From: Bradysia coprophila
Lineage: Eukaryota; Arthropoda; Insecta; Diptera; Sciaridae
Assembly: GCF_014529535.1 (NCBI RefSeq)
Contig: NC_050736.1
Coordinates: 4,650,001-4,714,000 of the forward strand
DNA: 64,000 bases
Direction of reading: 5' to 3'
This document shows positions 34,426 through 47,000 of the stretch, piece after piece. Made by a program: the position numbers and the translations under genes. The notes beneath the pieces are model-generated. The model saw only the letters and a list, made by a program, of their open reading frames with translations. It made no database searches and was not told the origin of the DNA. Each line of letters begins with the position of its first letter. Position 1 is the first letter of the stretch.

Positions 34426-37400
34426 ATGTCTTATAAATCTGATAAGAAGGCGGAAAAGGACCAAGCTGATAGCAAGGACACGACACAAAATTCGTGTGTA
34501 GTTTGTTTCAAGCATACGGAAATCTTTTCGATTGGAGAATGTGAACATGTCGTTTGCTATGAATGCTCAGCGCGTCTAAGAGTTTTGTTGAAGCAAAACG
34601 ATTGTATGATATGTCGTGCCGAGTTGTCACAGGTATTATATGACTTTATCTGGCACACATTTTCACTATCTAATTTCCTTATTTCGCAATGTTACGCTAC
34701 GATCGTCTAGGTTATTTTCACTACGGAAATCAAACCGTTTATAAAGTTGACGGCTATGAATCGATCTGGATTATATGACACGAAGTATCGCATTTGTTTT
34801 ACGTCACCGCGAGCACAAGCTGCTTTTTATAAACTACTTGAAAATCCGTGTTCTGTGTAAGTTTATTGTCACTTAATGAGTGGCTATAATGAATGATAAA
34901 ATTAATGATAAGGGAAAACGTTACAGTTGCGATGTTCCACCGTTTCCGACGTTTGGAGCATTGAAGGATCATATGAGGAAAGAGCATGGTAAATTATTGT
35001 TTTGTTATTTTGTTGTATAGAAGTTGCAGTTTTGCTTCATTGAATTTAAGGACTCATAGTCTCGCTGTAAAGCCATCGGCATCGGTTTAAACATTTTTTT
35101 TTCTTCTAAATTTCAGAATTATTTTACTGTGACATATGTACGGACAACTTGACAGTGAGTTCAAAGAAATTGAAAATTCCGAAATGTCTATTCATTACTT
35201 CGTCTTCTTAGGTTTTTTCATTTGAAAGGAAGTGTTACAATCGAGTCAATTTAGGATTGCATAGACGCCGTGGAGATACCGACAACACATCCCATAAGGT
35301 ATTTTCTATTGCCGCTGCCGCAAGAAATTGATGCTTCAAAGCATATCTTGATTAGCTGACACTGACCGATTGTTTATACTTAGGGTCATCCTATGTGCGA
35401 GTTCTGTGACCGTAGATATTTGGATCGTGATGAATTATTCAGACATCTTAGGCGAGAGCACTACTATTGTCATTTCTGTGATGCTGATGGGCTAAATCAT
35501 TACTATGCGTATGTCGACAGTTGGAACACCATTCCATTGTTACACTTACTAAAAAAAAATCTTTTTCTCAGTGATTACGACGCACTGAAGGCACATTTCC
35601 AGTCGCATCATTATCTCTGTGAAGAAGAAAGCTGTGCTGAAGAAAAGTTTACATCGGTATTTCGATCAGAGATTGACTTACGAGGTAATTGACTCATTTC
35701 ATGACAACGAATTAACCATCTAAAAGGCATTTTGCATACTTTGCAGCTCACATAGCAAGTACGCACAGCAGGTCAATTGGTAAATTAGCAACGAAACAAG
35801 CTCGTACCTTAGAAGTCGAATTCACTCTAGCACCTCGAAGTCGTACGGGTGAATCGTCACGCGGCTCCAACCGAAACAATAACCCCGTCGAAGAGGAATT
35901 TCATTACAATGAAAACTCATCAATAGTTCAACATGCACCACGGCCAATCGATGCGCAAAACGAACAAGAGTTTCCATCTTTAGCTGGCACAAGTTCAAGT
36001 ACGTTTAGCGTTCGGCCGAGCGTTTCGATACGAACCAAAACGTTCGGACCCGGTGGTCTGGCTAGAACGAAAGAAAACTTTCCCGCTCTTGGCGGTAGCA
36101 GTTCCGATGTCAGTCCAGTTCATAAGCATAGTAACAACAACAACAACAATAATGGCTACAACGCCAGTGCCTTGTTCAAGAACGGTAGCAATGCGTCGAA
36201 CGGCACCAACTCTGGAAAGGTTATGATACATCTATCCAATCGTCCATCTACCTCAACAACAACAAAGAAACCTGAAGTTAATCCGAAAAGCGCCAAAGAT
36301 TTTCCGTCGTTGGGCAAGAAGGCTAATCTTGATAGCGACTTTGTGCCTTTGGTGCCTGTGAATCACAACAGCGTTTCCGCAAAACATCGATCAATTGTCA
36401 ATCAAACCTATGAGTCGGCTGGTACTGGTGTTTCAGCAACCAAAGTAGGAGTCGTTGCTCGTGAAAGCGTGTCTGTTCCTTCAACGAACAAACCAGCAGC
36501 GAATGCTCCAAAGTTCAATTCTAAGGATAATTTCCCTGCCTTAGGAAATGGTACAGATGTTGCGGCCTCGGCTTCGTGGATTACAACGAAGAAACCAGTT
36601 ACCGAAAGTAGAAAGTCGAAGGTAGCTCCGCCACCTCTATCAACAGCATCAACAGCTACAACATCGGTGAAAGTTGATTCGAAACCAAATTCAACAACAA
36701 GTAAAACGGAAGTGAAAAGCAATGGGAAAGCAGCCGATAAAAAAGACAAAGCAAAACCGAAGGTGAGCGAAAAGAAGGAGGAACCAAAGGTTCCGGAAAA
36801 GAAAGTAGTACCGAAAGGAAAAGTCAATAAGAAAACTGAATCCAAACCACTTGCAAAAAGTGATTCCGATGAATCCGAATGTGTGCCTTCACAAAGTGTT
36901 TTGAATGTTGTCTCGGCGAAGCATCGCTCTTTGATCAATGGATACGATCCAACAATTCAAACCAACTCCAGCAAATTGCAATTCGTCAAACGAGAAAGTG
37001 ATACCCCTAGTGAAAAGTCGTCAAAAACTATTGTGCCAGCGTTTAGTTCTAAAAACAATTTCCCGTCTTTAAGTGCAAACGATTCAAAATATAGAGAGAA
37101 CAACAACAACAACATGGCAATCAGTTTCATCGACATAATGAAAAATGCTAAAGATCCGGTTTCCGAGGCCGATTCGTCAAAAACAGCTCCTCCTCCCGGT
37201 TTCGACAAATCGAGAAAGAAGCCAACCCAACCTCCGCCCGGTTTCAATTCCGTCACCCTAAATTCTGTGGTTAAGCCAACAAATAATCTCACCTTCACCA
37301 GCTCATTGGGAGAAAGCTACTCCATCTTGCCAACGCACCATTATCTTCCTCCGAAAAATTCAACGAAACGAAACAAGGCTTTGTTCGCACATTTCCAAGA

Positions 37401-37879
37401 AAACGAGCAACCAGAAACGGTGGAACAATTCAAAGAAATTTCGAAGATGTTTATCAGTGGATCGTACCACGCGTTACCATATTACGAACACTGTAAATTT
37501 GCGTTGAAAGATAAATTCGATGTGATTTTCCCCGAATTGTTAGTATTACTGCCGGACATCAGTAAGCAACAGGTGAGTGGCTTTGTCTGGTGTCGATTGC
37601 CAGTCTCGGTGTAGTTCTAAATAAAATTCTAAATTGAAATTTCTTTTCATTCAGGAGCTGTACTTAGTCCATTCGCAACAACAGCAGGCATCTGGCAGCA
37701 AAAACAAAAAACCAACGAAAAAAAATCAAAATTCATTACTGGAAGTGTGTGCTACGTGCAAACAAGTACTCGTTCCTAGTGATTTATCCTCGCATTTGCA
37801 ATCACATTCGCTTGAAAATAATTTCCCAAAACTTGGCAATCAAGATACGGTTAGCAGCACCAGCGCATGGAATAAGTAA
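34426..37879 (+). CDS. Znf598: ZNF598-type E3 ubiquitin ligase (nine exons, 942 aa)
   Basis: Exons 34426-34632, 34711-34856, 34927-34988, 35117-35154, 35212-35298, 35384-35508, 35572-35684, 35747-37572 and 37655-37879 join in phase to a TAA. The N-terminal C3HC4 RING uses C24, C27, C39, H41, C44, C47, C60 and C63. Next come several C2H2-type fingers (for example MCEFCDRRYLDRDELFRHL), as in ZNF598 and yeast Hel2. The long last third is disordered and holds two PPPGF motifs (near residues 740 and 754), the known docking motif for the GIGYF GYF domain. There are also six F-P-x-L motifs (FPSLA, FPALG, FPSLG, FPALG, FPSLS, FPKLG). The family ubiquitinates eS10 and uS10 on collided ribosomes in the cytosol and recruits GIGYF-4EHP to block initiation. 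A run of Asn codons (AAC/AAT) lies near 36133. The ATG at 34426 is the first in frame. Confidence 0.93.
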
Positions 37880-37931
37880 CTAAATTTCTACACTAATTTA
37901 TTGAAGCAGAGTTTAAATATATTTTTTGTTA

Positions 37932-37937
37932 AATAAA
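37932..37937 (+). terminator. Probable polyadenylation signal of Znf598
   Basis: AATAAA lies about 53 nt after the TAA. A second AATAAA lies near 37975. A short 3' UTR is likely. Confidence 0.5.
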
Positions 37938-38867
37938 ACGGAAATGACAAGGAACATTTTTCCTGTTCGCGAAAATAAATTTTTTGAAAATTAAAATAAT
38001 TATTGTACCCGTTATCAACGAGATTAAGGAAATGACATGCATACAACCAATGTTTTTTTCATTAAAATTCGTACAGAAATCAAACTTTTATTTGTTTAAT
38101 GTCGATGGGATGGGTACGGGTACAGCTAATCCCCTTAAGATTGTAAGGCCAAATTGAAAATATTTTTAGTTCGTGCAGAGTTTATAACCTCGTTTTCTCC
38201 ACTCAAAAACGAGCAGAATATGGCGTATTGTTGACACTATCTCTGATGACAGTGCAGGTGAGAAAAGTTGTTTTTCTCAACTATTGTTTTTACCATGGTT
38301 ATTGTATATTTGCACGGATGAAATAGATATTTGTTCAACTTCTTTCGTTGAAAAGTTGGAAAATGCATTTCGGAGGGTGTTTTTCCTCGCTACGCTCTGG
38401 CTATAAGTCACCCGAGAAAATACAATTTCTAACTTATTCACCGAGTTTTTCACAACGTTTTTCACAACAAAGGCTTCCAAAGATTCAGCGGAGGTGAGAA
38501 ACTAACTATTTTCTGGCCTGCGTTGTGAAAAATGATGTGTAAAATCCTTAAAAACTCGTCTTCACATCGCGCTCGCCTCAACAAAACTAGACAAACTAGA
38601 AAACTAGACTATTCGATCAGAACGTTTTTTTTTAGATAATCACTGAAATTTACTGCTTTCGGGAGAGAATATTCACAGTTCAGAAGCTTATTGGGATGTG
38701 TCAGAGATTAAATTTGAAAAACAACGATGATGAGGTCAAATGAGCGTCGACTTGTGTGTATAAGAGAAATGAGCATTAGTTTAAGAAAAATATAACCAGT
38801 TCTGCGTAATGCAAATTCGAAGAAGGCAAGTATTCGCCAGTGAGTAGAATAGTCGCTATGCAGAAAG

Positions 38868-41177
38868 ATGTTTTGTACAAAATTAATTTGGATTTTTACT
38901 GCAATCTTGGCAACTTCACAGACAGTTTCCGCGAAAAAGTGTGTCTATGTTCGCATTGATAACGATTTTAATTCACGTGAGATCGATCTTGTTGAGTGTA
39001 AAAATGTTTCTTCAATGAATGAGCTATCGTCAGATATTAGATTCGATTGGAGACGTTTAAAAGTGATTAATAAGATCGGTGATACGTTCACGATTGCAGG
39101 TCAGTGATAGTAGCAATAATAATCACTACATGAAGTGTAGCATTCGAATATATTCCTTAGAAAATGATCAAGGTCTGGAGTACATACAACGATTAGATTT
39201 ATCACAAGCCGGGAGTCTTGATGTTGCAGAATATGGTTTTCGTGGCTTCTCTCAATTGATCGAATTGAATATTTCGAGCACACACACTTCGATTTTAAGA
39301 AACAGTTGGTTTTCACGAAGGAACAATATACAAATTCTCGATTTTAGCTGGAATCAGTTAACTTCGTTAAAGCAGGATAGCTTGCGAACACTGTCACAGC
39401 TATCTGTTGCCAACTTTTCTCACAATGAAATCGAAGATATTGAAATGGTGGCATTTTCCTCTTTACAATCTATGAAAATACTCGATTTGCGCAACAATCG
39501 TATTGCACATCTGTTTGACCTGGGCGATCTTTCTACACTGGAAATCTTGAATTTGGATGAGAACTTTTTAGTTGAGGTAAGTATTCGTAGTCGGTTTTGA
39601 CATATGTTATGGACATTTGTGAAAAAATTAAGGGATTAGCTCTGCCTAAGTCATTCCTTTATAGCTCAATGTATACTGACACAATGAAGATAACATTTTC
39701 TGTTGATCTGTTTGAAATACTGAGAACTCAGGAAGTAATAGATTTTTGATATGCTTACAGTCTGTTTAAATATATCTGTTAGACGATGAAGGTAGCAATG
39801 AAAAAAAATATTTTCAAAAATGCTCTTATAGGGTAGGGATTCCTAAATCACACACTTACTTTGCACATATATTATCAGCTTATGGAGGTGGGCTTAGATG
39901 GAGGTGAGCGGCTGAGGTATTTCTGTTGGTACCAACTAAACGGAGACTAACTCAGGCACTTTACGTTTACTTAGATATTAATTCAACGGGGGATAAAATT
40001 GGGTAGGGGTTCGTTTCTGAATTTTTCATGGGTACGATACGCTTATCTCCACTGTTAGAAAGATATCTCTATATATCTATATCGTTGCTAGGTCTACCGA
40101 TAAGTTTATAGCCTTAGTCATTTTCACTGGTTCAACACAACAAATTCAGATTCCATTTTCAATATTTACATTTCATGTTACTTCCAGTTGCCTCCCAACG
40201 GATTTCATAAGCTGAAGGGCCTCCGAACACTCACGTTGTCTGAAAATACTATATCAACTCTACAAAGAAATTGCTTCTACGGCTTGGAAGCTCTGAGGAC
40301 GTTGAATATTTCCGGAAATTCCATCACAAACATCCAAAATTATATTTTTGATGGATTCTCCACCGTGCTGAAGGAGCTCGATATCAGCAAGAATTACATT
40401 TCACAGATCGATTCAAATGCGTTCCAGAATTTAAATTTTCTTCAAATTTTGAACCTGTCTGGCAACAGCATTAAAGATTTGATGGAAAATACATTTTATG
40501 GCCTGAATGCCCTGCGAAAATTGTATTTGTTGAACAATGACATTTCGAGCATAGAACCACGGACATTTGACGAGTTGCAAAATCTGGAGGAGTTGGACTT
40601 ATCAGGGAACGCCTTGCAATCATTTAGTGGAATAGTGTTTGGTCACTCAATGTCACCACGGAAGTTACGCAAGCTGTTCCTCAAAAATAACAAATTGCTT
40701 GAAATTCATCCCCACACATTCAATCATATTCCAAATATCGACTACCTCAGTCTGTCGTTCAATTCGATCGTTCGACTCGATGACAATCTACTTTTGCCGC
40801 TAACAGCACTTAAGAAACTACATATCGATCACAATAACATTGAAGAATTGTCTGCTTCTCTGTTTAACACAACTCTTCTGCTGCAAGAACTGTACATTGC
40901 TCACAATAAATTGACTTTTTTCCCTGAAGTCGACAATGAATTCAGAAATTTGGTGAAAGCATCACTGGAAGGAAATCCATGGCAATGTCCGTGCCTAAAT
41001 GATATTATAGATTGGATGAAGCAGAAAGGAGTTGATTACAAGCGAACACGCGATAATCCATACTACGCCGGTTTGAAACCTATATGTGTGTTGAATTCGC
41101 GCAATGATTGTATTAAGGACATTGATGTAGCCAGGGAGCTTCGTATTGTCGAAATATACACAAATTCTTTGAAGTGA
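38868..41177 (+). CDS. Secreted leucine-rich-repeat protein (553 aa)
   Basis: Exons 38868-39103, 39141-39576 and 40188-41177 join in phase. A signal peptide (hydrophobic residues 5-20, cleavage near VSA-KK) is followed by a Cys-containing N-terminal segment. About 15 or more LRRs of 24 residues with the LxxLxLxxNxI pattern follow. A C-terminal cap begins NPWQCPCLNDIIDWM and continues to two further Cys (ICVLN, DCI). There is no transmembrane segment or GPI signal, so the protein should be extracellular. The architecture recalls insect secreted LRR proteins of immunity (LRIM-like) and development, but the coiled coil of LRIMs is absent, so no orthologue is named. The first intron is only 37 nt in the phase-compatible model (GTGATA...GTAG); the more canonical donor GTCAGT three bases earlier gives an early stop. 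A 5' fragment is duplicated at 360-775. Confidence 0.85.
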
Positions 41178-41285
41178 ACATTGCCGCTGAGTTTATCAAT
41201 CATCTGTTATGGATAACGACGACAAAAATAATGATATGCTCTGGGTAATATGGTAGATTATACAGTAAAATGCACGTTAAAAAAA

Positions 41286-41335
41286 TTGAAGTACAAGATT
41301 TGAAATAAACCAATTAAAAATACTTTGATCGATGG
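41286..41335 (+). repeat. Dispersed repeat copy (TTGAAGTACAAGATTTGAAA family)
   Basis: It matches 5727-5785 closely (AAAAATACTTTGATCGATGG at its 3' side). It lies about 110 bp after the LRR stop codon and supplies an AATAAA-like ATAAAC motif, so it may sit in the 3' UTR. Confidence 0.65.
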
Positions 41336-42150
41336 AAGTAATAGACCCGATAATAATACTTGTCGTCTGTAACAGGTTACAGTCAAGTGAAAACTAATAA
41401 CCTTTAGTATAAATACATTTTCTAAAGTCTGCCAAAGTTAGATTTTATAAATTTAATCATTCGTGAAATTCTAAGTCTTTGTAACTAGTCATTTAGATGC
41501 CATACCTTCCAAACTAAAGTTAGCATCCTGGAATATCATGTCGACAACTGGATACAATCTTTGATATCTTAAAAAATAATCTAAGAGACGGTGATTCTTC
41601 AAGTCTTTCATCGCTGTTGTTATTTCGACAACAATAACAAACACTAACATTGCAGTGTCGGAAAATTAAGAAGAAGATTACTGTAATACGACTCTAAATT
41701 ATAAATATTATTCAGCTCATTGTACCACCGATATCTTTTTTTTAATTTTTTTTTCCCACCAAATAATGGATGGAGCTTGGATAATGTCGAAACTATAAAA
41801 ATTCTCAAAGCGTATATGTTTCACCGACTTATCATGTCGTTATTCCCGTGAAGCTAGATTTGAAATATAATTGACACAGTTTTGAGAATAGGACCTGGTT
41901 GATAGTGATTACACATACCGCTATTTTTTCACTGGGGTCGTCACGCAAAAAAAGTCGGTAATCCAACTGCATTCACTAGATTGTGGAAATTGGTCATCCG
42001 AGACTCCGACACCATACGAATTCCAAGTGACAGACTTAACTAACTACAAGAGACAATACAATTCAATCAACTAGAAAGGCTGGAGATGAGCGGGTTGACT
42101 GAAAAAGGACAGTTATTAGCAAACTCGTCGATTTAAACGCGAATCAAATC

Positions 42151-42303
42151 CCTAACCAACGCACTTCAAGTATGAGTGGTACTCTAAATAAATAGAGTTC
42201 TGAAACGGGACACAAATTTTGGCACTGTAAAAAAATCTGGAAACATTTTTCATACAAAATAGTAGCACTCGAAGAACTTTTGCTTGAAGTGCGTTGCCCT
42301 AAC
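42151..42303. mobile_element. MITE-like element with CAACGCACTTCAAG ends
   Basis: CCTAACCAACGCACTTCAAG on the left is mirrored by CTTGAAGTGCGTTGCCCTAA on the right. An inner GAGTGGTACTC/GTAGCACTC pair continues the inverted repeat. The element is about 153 bp with no coding capacity. Confidence 0.65.
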
Positions 42304-44026
42304 ATAAGCAACTCAGTTATTAGAATATGACTCGGTCACGCCATGTGGAAATGGAAATCTTATGATTAACATAGGGAAATGTTGTATGAGAACTAACGCT
42401 TAAATGTACCAGATTTTTGTATAATTCTATCACCTTTCGTCATAAAATTACTAATGTTAGCACTTTTTTGTGTAAACCAACCTGCCGTTCATACCGCTCA
42501 TACCGTACATATATATTTTACCAGAGTGAAGTTGTATCACCAAAAAATAGAGCACAAAGAATGAAGTACTACAGGCCAACCGATGTGTCCTTTCGCCTTC
42601 AGCGAAGTTGCAGGTCTTACGTATAAAAAACACATTTTTTGTTTAAGTTTTTATTTCAAATATTTTATTGGATCAGACATCTTCCAACGACGAATCATCG
42701 CACTATAATAATTATACTCGCAGTACATTTTTATTCATTTTTTTGCACGAGTTTCAATAGACACTCGCAATTGCATTACATTTTGTTTGACTAAACACTA
42801 TATTGTGATTGGCATAACTAACCTTTTGCAGACGAGTAGACTAAATTATCTGTTTTGTTGACAGCGACACACATATTTTATAAAAAAGGATATGTTGGAA
42901 ATTGTTAGATCGAAAGATGGAAACAGATTTTCTAATTGCACTCGTGTGATGCGCTGTGTCGTCTGTGAAAGGTTTAGTGGTTACTTTTAAGAAATTGCAA
43001 TATATAAACGACAATCTTATGGCAATATACGCTCTCGCTTAACTTAAGTCATTTAACCGAATATAAGCTTACACATTATTGACTATTATAGCTCTACACA
43101 TTTCGTCGACGTAATTTTATATATTTTGGAAAGTATGTTTCAACTTCTCTATTAAATAGCATTTTCGGTGTTGTTTTAATCCATCGCAATTACACATATT
43201 CAAAAGAAAATGCATTCTACCAACGACTACTCTTTCTCTGTTAAACTCTAAATATTATTTACCACTTCAGCCACAACTTTTATTAAAAGACATTTTCTTA
43301 TTCAGCGATTAAGATTTTACTTTCATTTGAATATGGTTTTAGTTTTGTTTTTATAAAAGTTGAGTACGATATCACATTTAAAAATTCTATTTAATGTTCT
43401 TTGACGATTATTGTTAGTTATAAATTTGTAAATTTTTATTCGCGTTTGTTCCTCTTCAAATTTTTCGTTTCTAATGTGTTTTGGCAGTTCATTTTATTTA
43501 AAAAAAAAAATTCTTTACGACAAAACATTCCCATTAATGAAACGTAGGTCTTATATGGAAGTGCAGAAGATGTAACAAAAAAAAAATTAAGTCAACAGAA
43601 CAACTTACCCGAAGGTAGCAAATCTTTGAAGTCGTCGAATTCATGTGAAAAAAACATTGTCACACAATGAATGTTAGTGAATGAATGTTGTTAGTTCTAC
43701 GAAACGAATATCACATAGACTCTGTTGGACCTGCAACTGCGGTACTCCACAATACAGCGACTGCACAGTTCTCTGAACTCAGAGAAATTCGAAGCGATTA
43801 TGAAGCGGTTTTGCCAGGTTTAATTCTCACATTGTCATAATTGACTTGAAAGTAGAAATCAACGGAACGGCTTTAAGAATCAATTCTTTCAACGTGCTCT
43901 GTACCGCTCATCGATGTGTGCATACACGTTTTGTTCTGTTCATTATTCAGTCTTAATGAGCGATCGGCAAATCGTACATTTAGTAGGAACTCCAGGTGTA
44001 TTGTGTTCATCTATGTCCCCATCAAA

Positions 44027-47000
44027 TTACTGATTCGAAACTGGTTGTGTCGCCTGTAACATGGCTACTTTTAATGCGTATGCCAAATGACTGATATCGA
44101 CCACGGAGTCAACCATTTCCTGCACAGCAGAAACACTGGGAAAGTTTTGAGCCGCCTTTTTCGTTTTTGCCACACAGGTTTTTAGTGCTTCCGACAATGA
44201 ATCCGCACATTGAAGCACGCTCTTTTTTATCTCCATCTTCGACACATTTCGATGGACGATGTCGCCAATGTTGACTAAATTGTGGGCGCTTAGTACGACG
44301 AATTTGCCGTAAGCTAGAAAGAATTTCGGTGGTTGATTTCGTTCGACTGTTTGAAGGAATGCATCAATTGCTTGTGTCAGATATCCCATATGTGTAACGG
44401 TTTGGGTGGCATAGTACGTAATTAACGATGTATCATTTTGATTCAAACCGGGCTTGTCGTTATTTATTGCGGCCGTCTCAGCATTCTTCACAACATCGTC
44501 GAACTTTGTTTGCAGGTCTTGGGGTAGAGCATCTCGTAGTTCAGCATTTTTCTTTGCCGAACTTTCTTTGGATTCTAAACTGACATAGTCATAGTCTTCT
44601 AGCCATTCGTTGTTGTTGGCGCCGTCTTGTGGTGATGTGACTGGTGTAGCTCTTTTGAAGAGCAACGTTGAATTTCCCTGAATAAACGATGCGGACTGAC
44701 GAACGTCCTCGGTTAATGTTTGAGCGCAAGCAATTAATTGGTCTAAACTGTCTGGTGGTCCAGGTTGTTTTTGTGAATTTTCAGGTCTTGATAATGCGTC
44801 AACTGTCCAGCCTTGTGAGTCTAAACTTTGGGATGCTTCGTGAACTAATCTGTCGGCATCGCGTAGAGCCTTAACCAGTGGTCTCAGTTTTAATGCTAGT
44901 GTTTTATCATCGGCTCTTGCTGCATTGCCCAAAGCTCCATCACCGAATTCAGCTAGATCGTGTAGTGCTGTTCGAAGTCTTACGGCAGCCAGTTTTAAGT
45001 CCATTAGAATAGGCTCCAGCTTCTCTTTGGTGCGCCATGAAGGTGACACAAATCCTAAAAGTCTACAAGGAGATCGAATGAGTTAGACTTTGAAGTTGTT
45101 TTCCATTATTAGGACATTACCTTGAAATAGTCGATGTAGCTTCATTCTGTAATTTGGCCAATGTGTCCAGGGCTGATGACAATTCCAGTGGAAGCTCTTT
45201 CTTTGTGGTAATTATTGGGCCCTGATTCTGAATCAACGGTATGTCAAATGAACTGTTGGCTTGTGACATTTGTGCGGGAGCAGATGGTGTAAGCGACCGT
45301 ATTGAAGGTGGATTTCGTCGCGGTATATCATAGTCCGGCATATTTGCTAACGACGATCGATTCGATGATGATAAACTTAAACTGTCGCTGGTTAGAAGTG
45401 ATGAATTGGAGCTGCTCGGTGTGATGTTATGTTGTGACAGTAAATTCGAGGGACGAGGTATGTCGTACGAATCATCCAAACGATTATCTCTTGGTGGAGT
45501 TCGACTCCATGACCGTGGAGAATCGTAGTTTATTTGCACGGCTGGCTTTGGTGTATCGTACGTATCTTGGTCGGACATCGTTGATAAATTCTGATATGGA
45601 CTGTTGTTGCGATTTGGTGTCGGTAGAAGATCGTAGAGGTATACGTCACCACATTTCTGAGGAGTAACAACCTGAAACAACAAAATATTTGATTTTAGAA
45701 AAAACTTGGTAACATCCAGCGGCGGTCTGATTAATATTTCATCATTTTATGAGTTTTTTGAATCAATTGAACAACGCCATTTTAAATAAAAGCTTAAAAA
45801 TTCAAACGAAATCTTTATTCCATGAATCATTTAACTCCATTCCATCACGTGGACTATGACCAATATCTTAAATTAGAATGGTCTTGTGACTTCAAACAAA
45901 GAATGTTTTGCATAAGTGAATTTTACCTCTTGAAAACTTGATGCTATACTAGTGCAGTACCTTTACAGACCGATTCATTCAAGAAACGAAAATTAAACCA
46001 TTCAAACGACAATAACTTCTCAATTCCACTTCAACATCCAACAAAAACAAATAAAAGTTTCCGTGCAATGTTCACTTTACCGATAATTTCCATTAACTGA
46101 ATGCAATCACAGTATCCCTAGGACTCACTTCAGAAACAGGAAAAACTTTTGTTTCAATTGCAACAAAAAGACTGTTCGTTTATTATTCAAACAAATCCTT
46201 TAAATCAAGAGGACAAGCAATTAAAAATTGTTGTGAATTTCAATGAAATGAAACTGGAAAAATGGTTCCTCTCACATAATAAAACCAAGTGAATAACATT
46301 GTGATTAAGATCGGTAAATAGAACGTGACCGTACGAAGACACTCAGTTTGTTGCGAACTACAATGCGCATGTATCGTTTGTGAGTTGGTGGTTAGGGTGA
46401 GAGTGGTTTTTTTTTTCGGAAGAAAAGCGGTCTGTGAAATAGGGTGCAATTGTAAAAGAAAGGAAAAATGAATAGGAAATGGAAAAGCGGGAATATAATA
46501 AATCTCATCAATTCTTTTCTTCGAAATGCACTCTCTATTCTGTGGGGTTGTTTGTAGACACCAAGATGGAAATGATGTTATTATCTATGAATCAAACGAA
46601 AAACAACCGAAAATAAAGGTAATTCAACGGATTCTTCAACTTCAGACTAACGTTTAATCTTACTAATTATTACAATTTTAAGATCCAAGAATTATCGGAT
46701 TTGTTGAGGCTTTGCAGAGATTGTTTAATTTTCGTAAAAACACATTGTCAACCCTCGTGAAACCGAAATCTTCAATGTCGAAATGAGTAACCTCACTCCT
46801 CAAAACAGCATTGGAGGAGTGGGGATGCTTATTGTGGTAAATTGTGGGTTCATTTGTCTTCAAGGATCTGGTAGTAATTCATTGACTTCGAAATATTACC
46901 TCCCACAACAAGATTTTCCTATGCACCAATTTAACCATAGTAAAGAAATCAAATGCTGCTCGAAACAGTCAATAGTGGAGCCATGTCATGGGTCACACAT

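Larger units (their letters stand above)
41178..44026. other. Convergent intergenic region with p130CAS 3' UTR and repeats
   Basis: The LRR gene (plus) and p130CAS (minus) converge here. It holds a dispersed repeat copy (41286-41335) and a MITE-like element (42151-42303). The part next to 44026 is probably p130CAS 3' UTR on the minus strand. A minus-strand AATAAA at 42650-42655 could end a UTR of about 1.4 kb, but closer signals are possible. No coding sequence is supported. Confidence 0.4.

Noticed and set aside
36408..36938. 176-residue open frame antisense to ZNF598
   Set aside because: It is a shadow of the coding strand (complement of Lys/Ser/Thr-rich codons) and has no domain of its own.
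39142..39316. Phase from the more canonical donor GTCAGT at the first LRR intron
   Set aside because: Joining at GCAG to either acceptor puts a stop codon within a few codons; only the GTGATA donor keeps the LRR frame open.
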